Of a stretch of 64,000 nucleotides of DNA, positions 63,536 to 64,000 are shown piece by piece. The notes beneath the pieces were generated by a model. It made no database searches, had not been told where the DNA came from, and saw only the letters and a list, made by a program, of their open reading frames with translations. The translations under genes were made by a program, and so were the position numbers. Each line of letters begins with the position of its first letter. Positions within the stretch are counted from its first letter, which is position 1. Location of the stretch: positions 62,001 through 126,000 of the forward strand of contig CAVZOY010000005.1 of NCBI GenBank assembly GCA_963777095.1, written 5' to 3'. The stretch comes from CAVZOY01 sp963777095. GTDB taxonomy: Bacteria > Actinomycetota > Actinomycetes > Mycobacteriales > Geodermatophilaceae.

Positions 63536-64000
63536 ATGGCCGCAGCAGCAGGTCCGGACGCCGCGGGCGGAACGCCCTCCGCGGTCGAGCTGCGCGGGAT
63601 CACCAAGCGCTTCCCGGGCGTGGTGGCCAACAAGGACATCGAGCTGCGGGTGGCCCGCGGCGAGGTGCACGCCATCGTGGGCGAGAACGGCGCCGGCAAG
63701 TCGACGCTGATGAAGACGCTCTACGGCGAGCACCGGCCCGACGAGGGCACGATCCTGCTCGACGGCCGCGAGGTGAGCTTCCGCAGCCCGGCCGACGCGA
63801 TCGCCGCCGGGATCGGCATGGTGCACCAGCACTTCATGCTGGCCGACAACTTCACCGTCCTGGAGAACATCGTCCTCGGCAGCGAGCCGACCAAGGGCGG
63901 CCGGCTGGACCGCGCCGAGGCCCGCCGCCGGATCCTCGAGATCTCCGACCGCTACGGCCTCGGCCTGCGCCCCGACGTCCTGGTCGAGGATCTCGGCGTC
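63536..64000 (+). CDS. ABC transporter ATPase, 3'-partial
   Basis: 155 codons without stop to the window edge. Walker A GENGAGKSTLM, Q-loop MVHQHFML and the YufO/NupO-like ENIVLGSEPTKGGRLD segment mark the first domain of a tandem ATPase for nucleoside uptake (RfuB-like family is an alternative). ATG with GAGGAGAGGG. The remainder lies outside. Confidence 0.92.
   Translation, partial: MAAAAGPDAAGGTPSAVELRGITKRFPGVVANKDIELRVARGEVHAIVGENGAGKSTLMKTLYGEHRPDEGTILLDGREVSFRSPADAIAAGIGMVHQHFMLADNFTVLENIVLGSEPTKGGRLDRAEARRRILEISDRYGLGLRPDVLVEDLGV

Overview
This window is chromosomal DNA from a very GC-rich actinobacterium. Codons end almost always in G or C, GTG starts are common, and whiB, bldM, groEL with a His-rich tail and actinobacteria-specific DUF families are present. 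Gene order matches mycobacteria and streptomycetes in two blocks: alr-tsaE-tsaB-rimI-tsaD-groES-groEL-whiB3/bldM-guaB-guaB3, and chorismate mutase-pcrA-M23-sucCD-purN-purH. Overall style suggests Geodermatophilaceae (Blastococcus/Geodermatophilus/Modestobacter); that is inference. No rRNA, tRNA, CRISPR array, transposase, integrase or phage gene was seen, so this is core chromosome with small accessory patches.

Layout. 1-8.3 kb: alanine racemase (cut by the window edge), an alpha/beta hydrolase, an XRE/DUF5753 regulator between two TIGR04222-like paralogues, a uracil-DNA glycosylase, then the t6A tRNA-modification genes tsaE(-NUDIX)-tsaB-rimI-tsaD, overlapping stop-to-start. 8.3-13.2 kb: a methyltransferase, CIRCE-controlled groES, groEL, and divergent whiB3 and bldM. 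13.3-19.5 kb: an SLH/lysozyme-like surface protein and GMP synthesis (guaB, guaB3, guaA). 19.5-24.9 kb: lipoproteins and a PspC/LiaF-like envelope-stress module with its kinase and regulator. 24.9-29.4 kb: a surface-glycan patch. 29.5-33.3 kb: PIG-L deacetylase, F420-type reductase, an ECF41 sigma factor with its CMD partner, and chorismate mutase with an apparent Phe/Tyr attenuator. 33.3-41.1 kb: PcrA helicase, a two-component system, an M23 peptidase and a lipase. 41.2-47.3 kb: a B12-binding subunit, sucCD, purN and purH. 47.3-56.2 kb: pentapeptide protein, folD, mdh, icd, a DUF559 protein, a CAP-domain protein and a CNNM transporter-like protein. 56.2-64 kb: galE, hisC, trpS, a 2H phosphoesterase, BrkB, a D,D-carboxypeptidase and a BMP/ABC nucleoside-type uptake system running off the end.

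The main caveat is quality. Roughly thirty apparent one-base frameshifts interrupt single-copy housekeeping genes (alr, tsaB, guaA, sucC, purN, purH, icd, hisC and others), many at short G, C or A runs. I read these as sequencing or assembly errors and annotate the full gene spans, marking each break.

The most interesting signals are a 20-codon leader peptide with Phe-Tyr-Tyr codons followed by a terminator ahead of chorismate mutase, a near-perfect ECF41 promoter ahead of the CMD-sigJ operon, and two families of dispersed palindromic intergenic repeats. Also notable are the XRE/TIGR04222 locus with a 12-bp AT-rich palindrome and a possible TsaE-NUDIX fusion.
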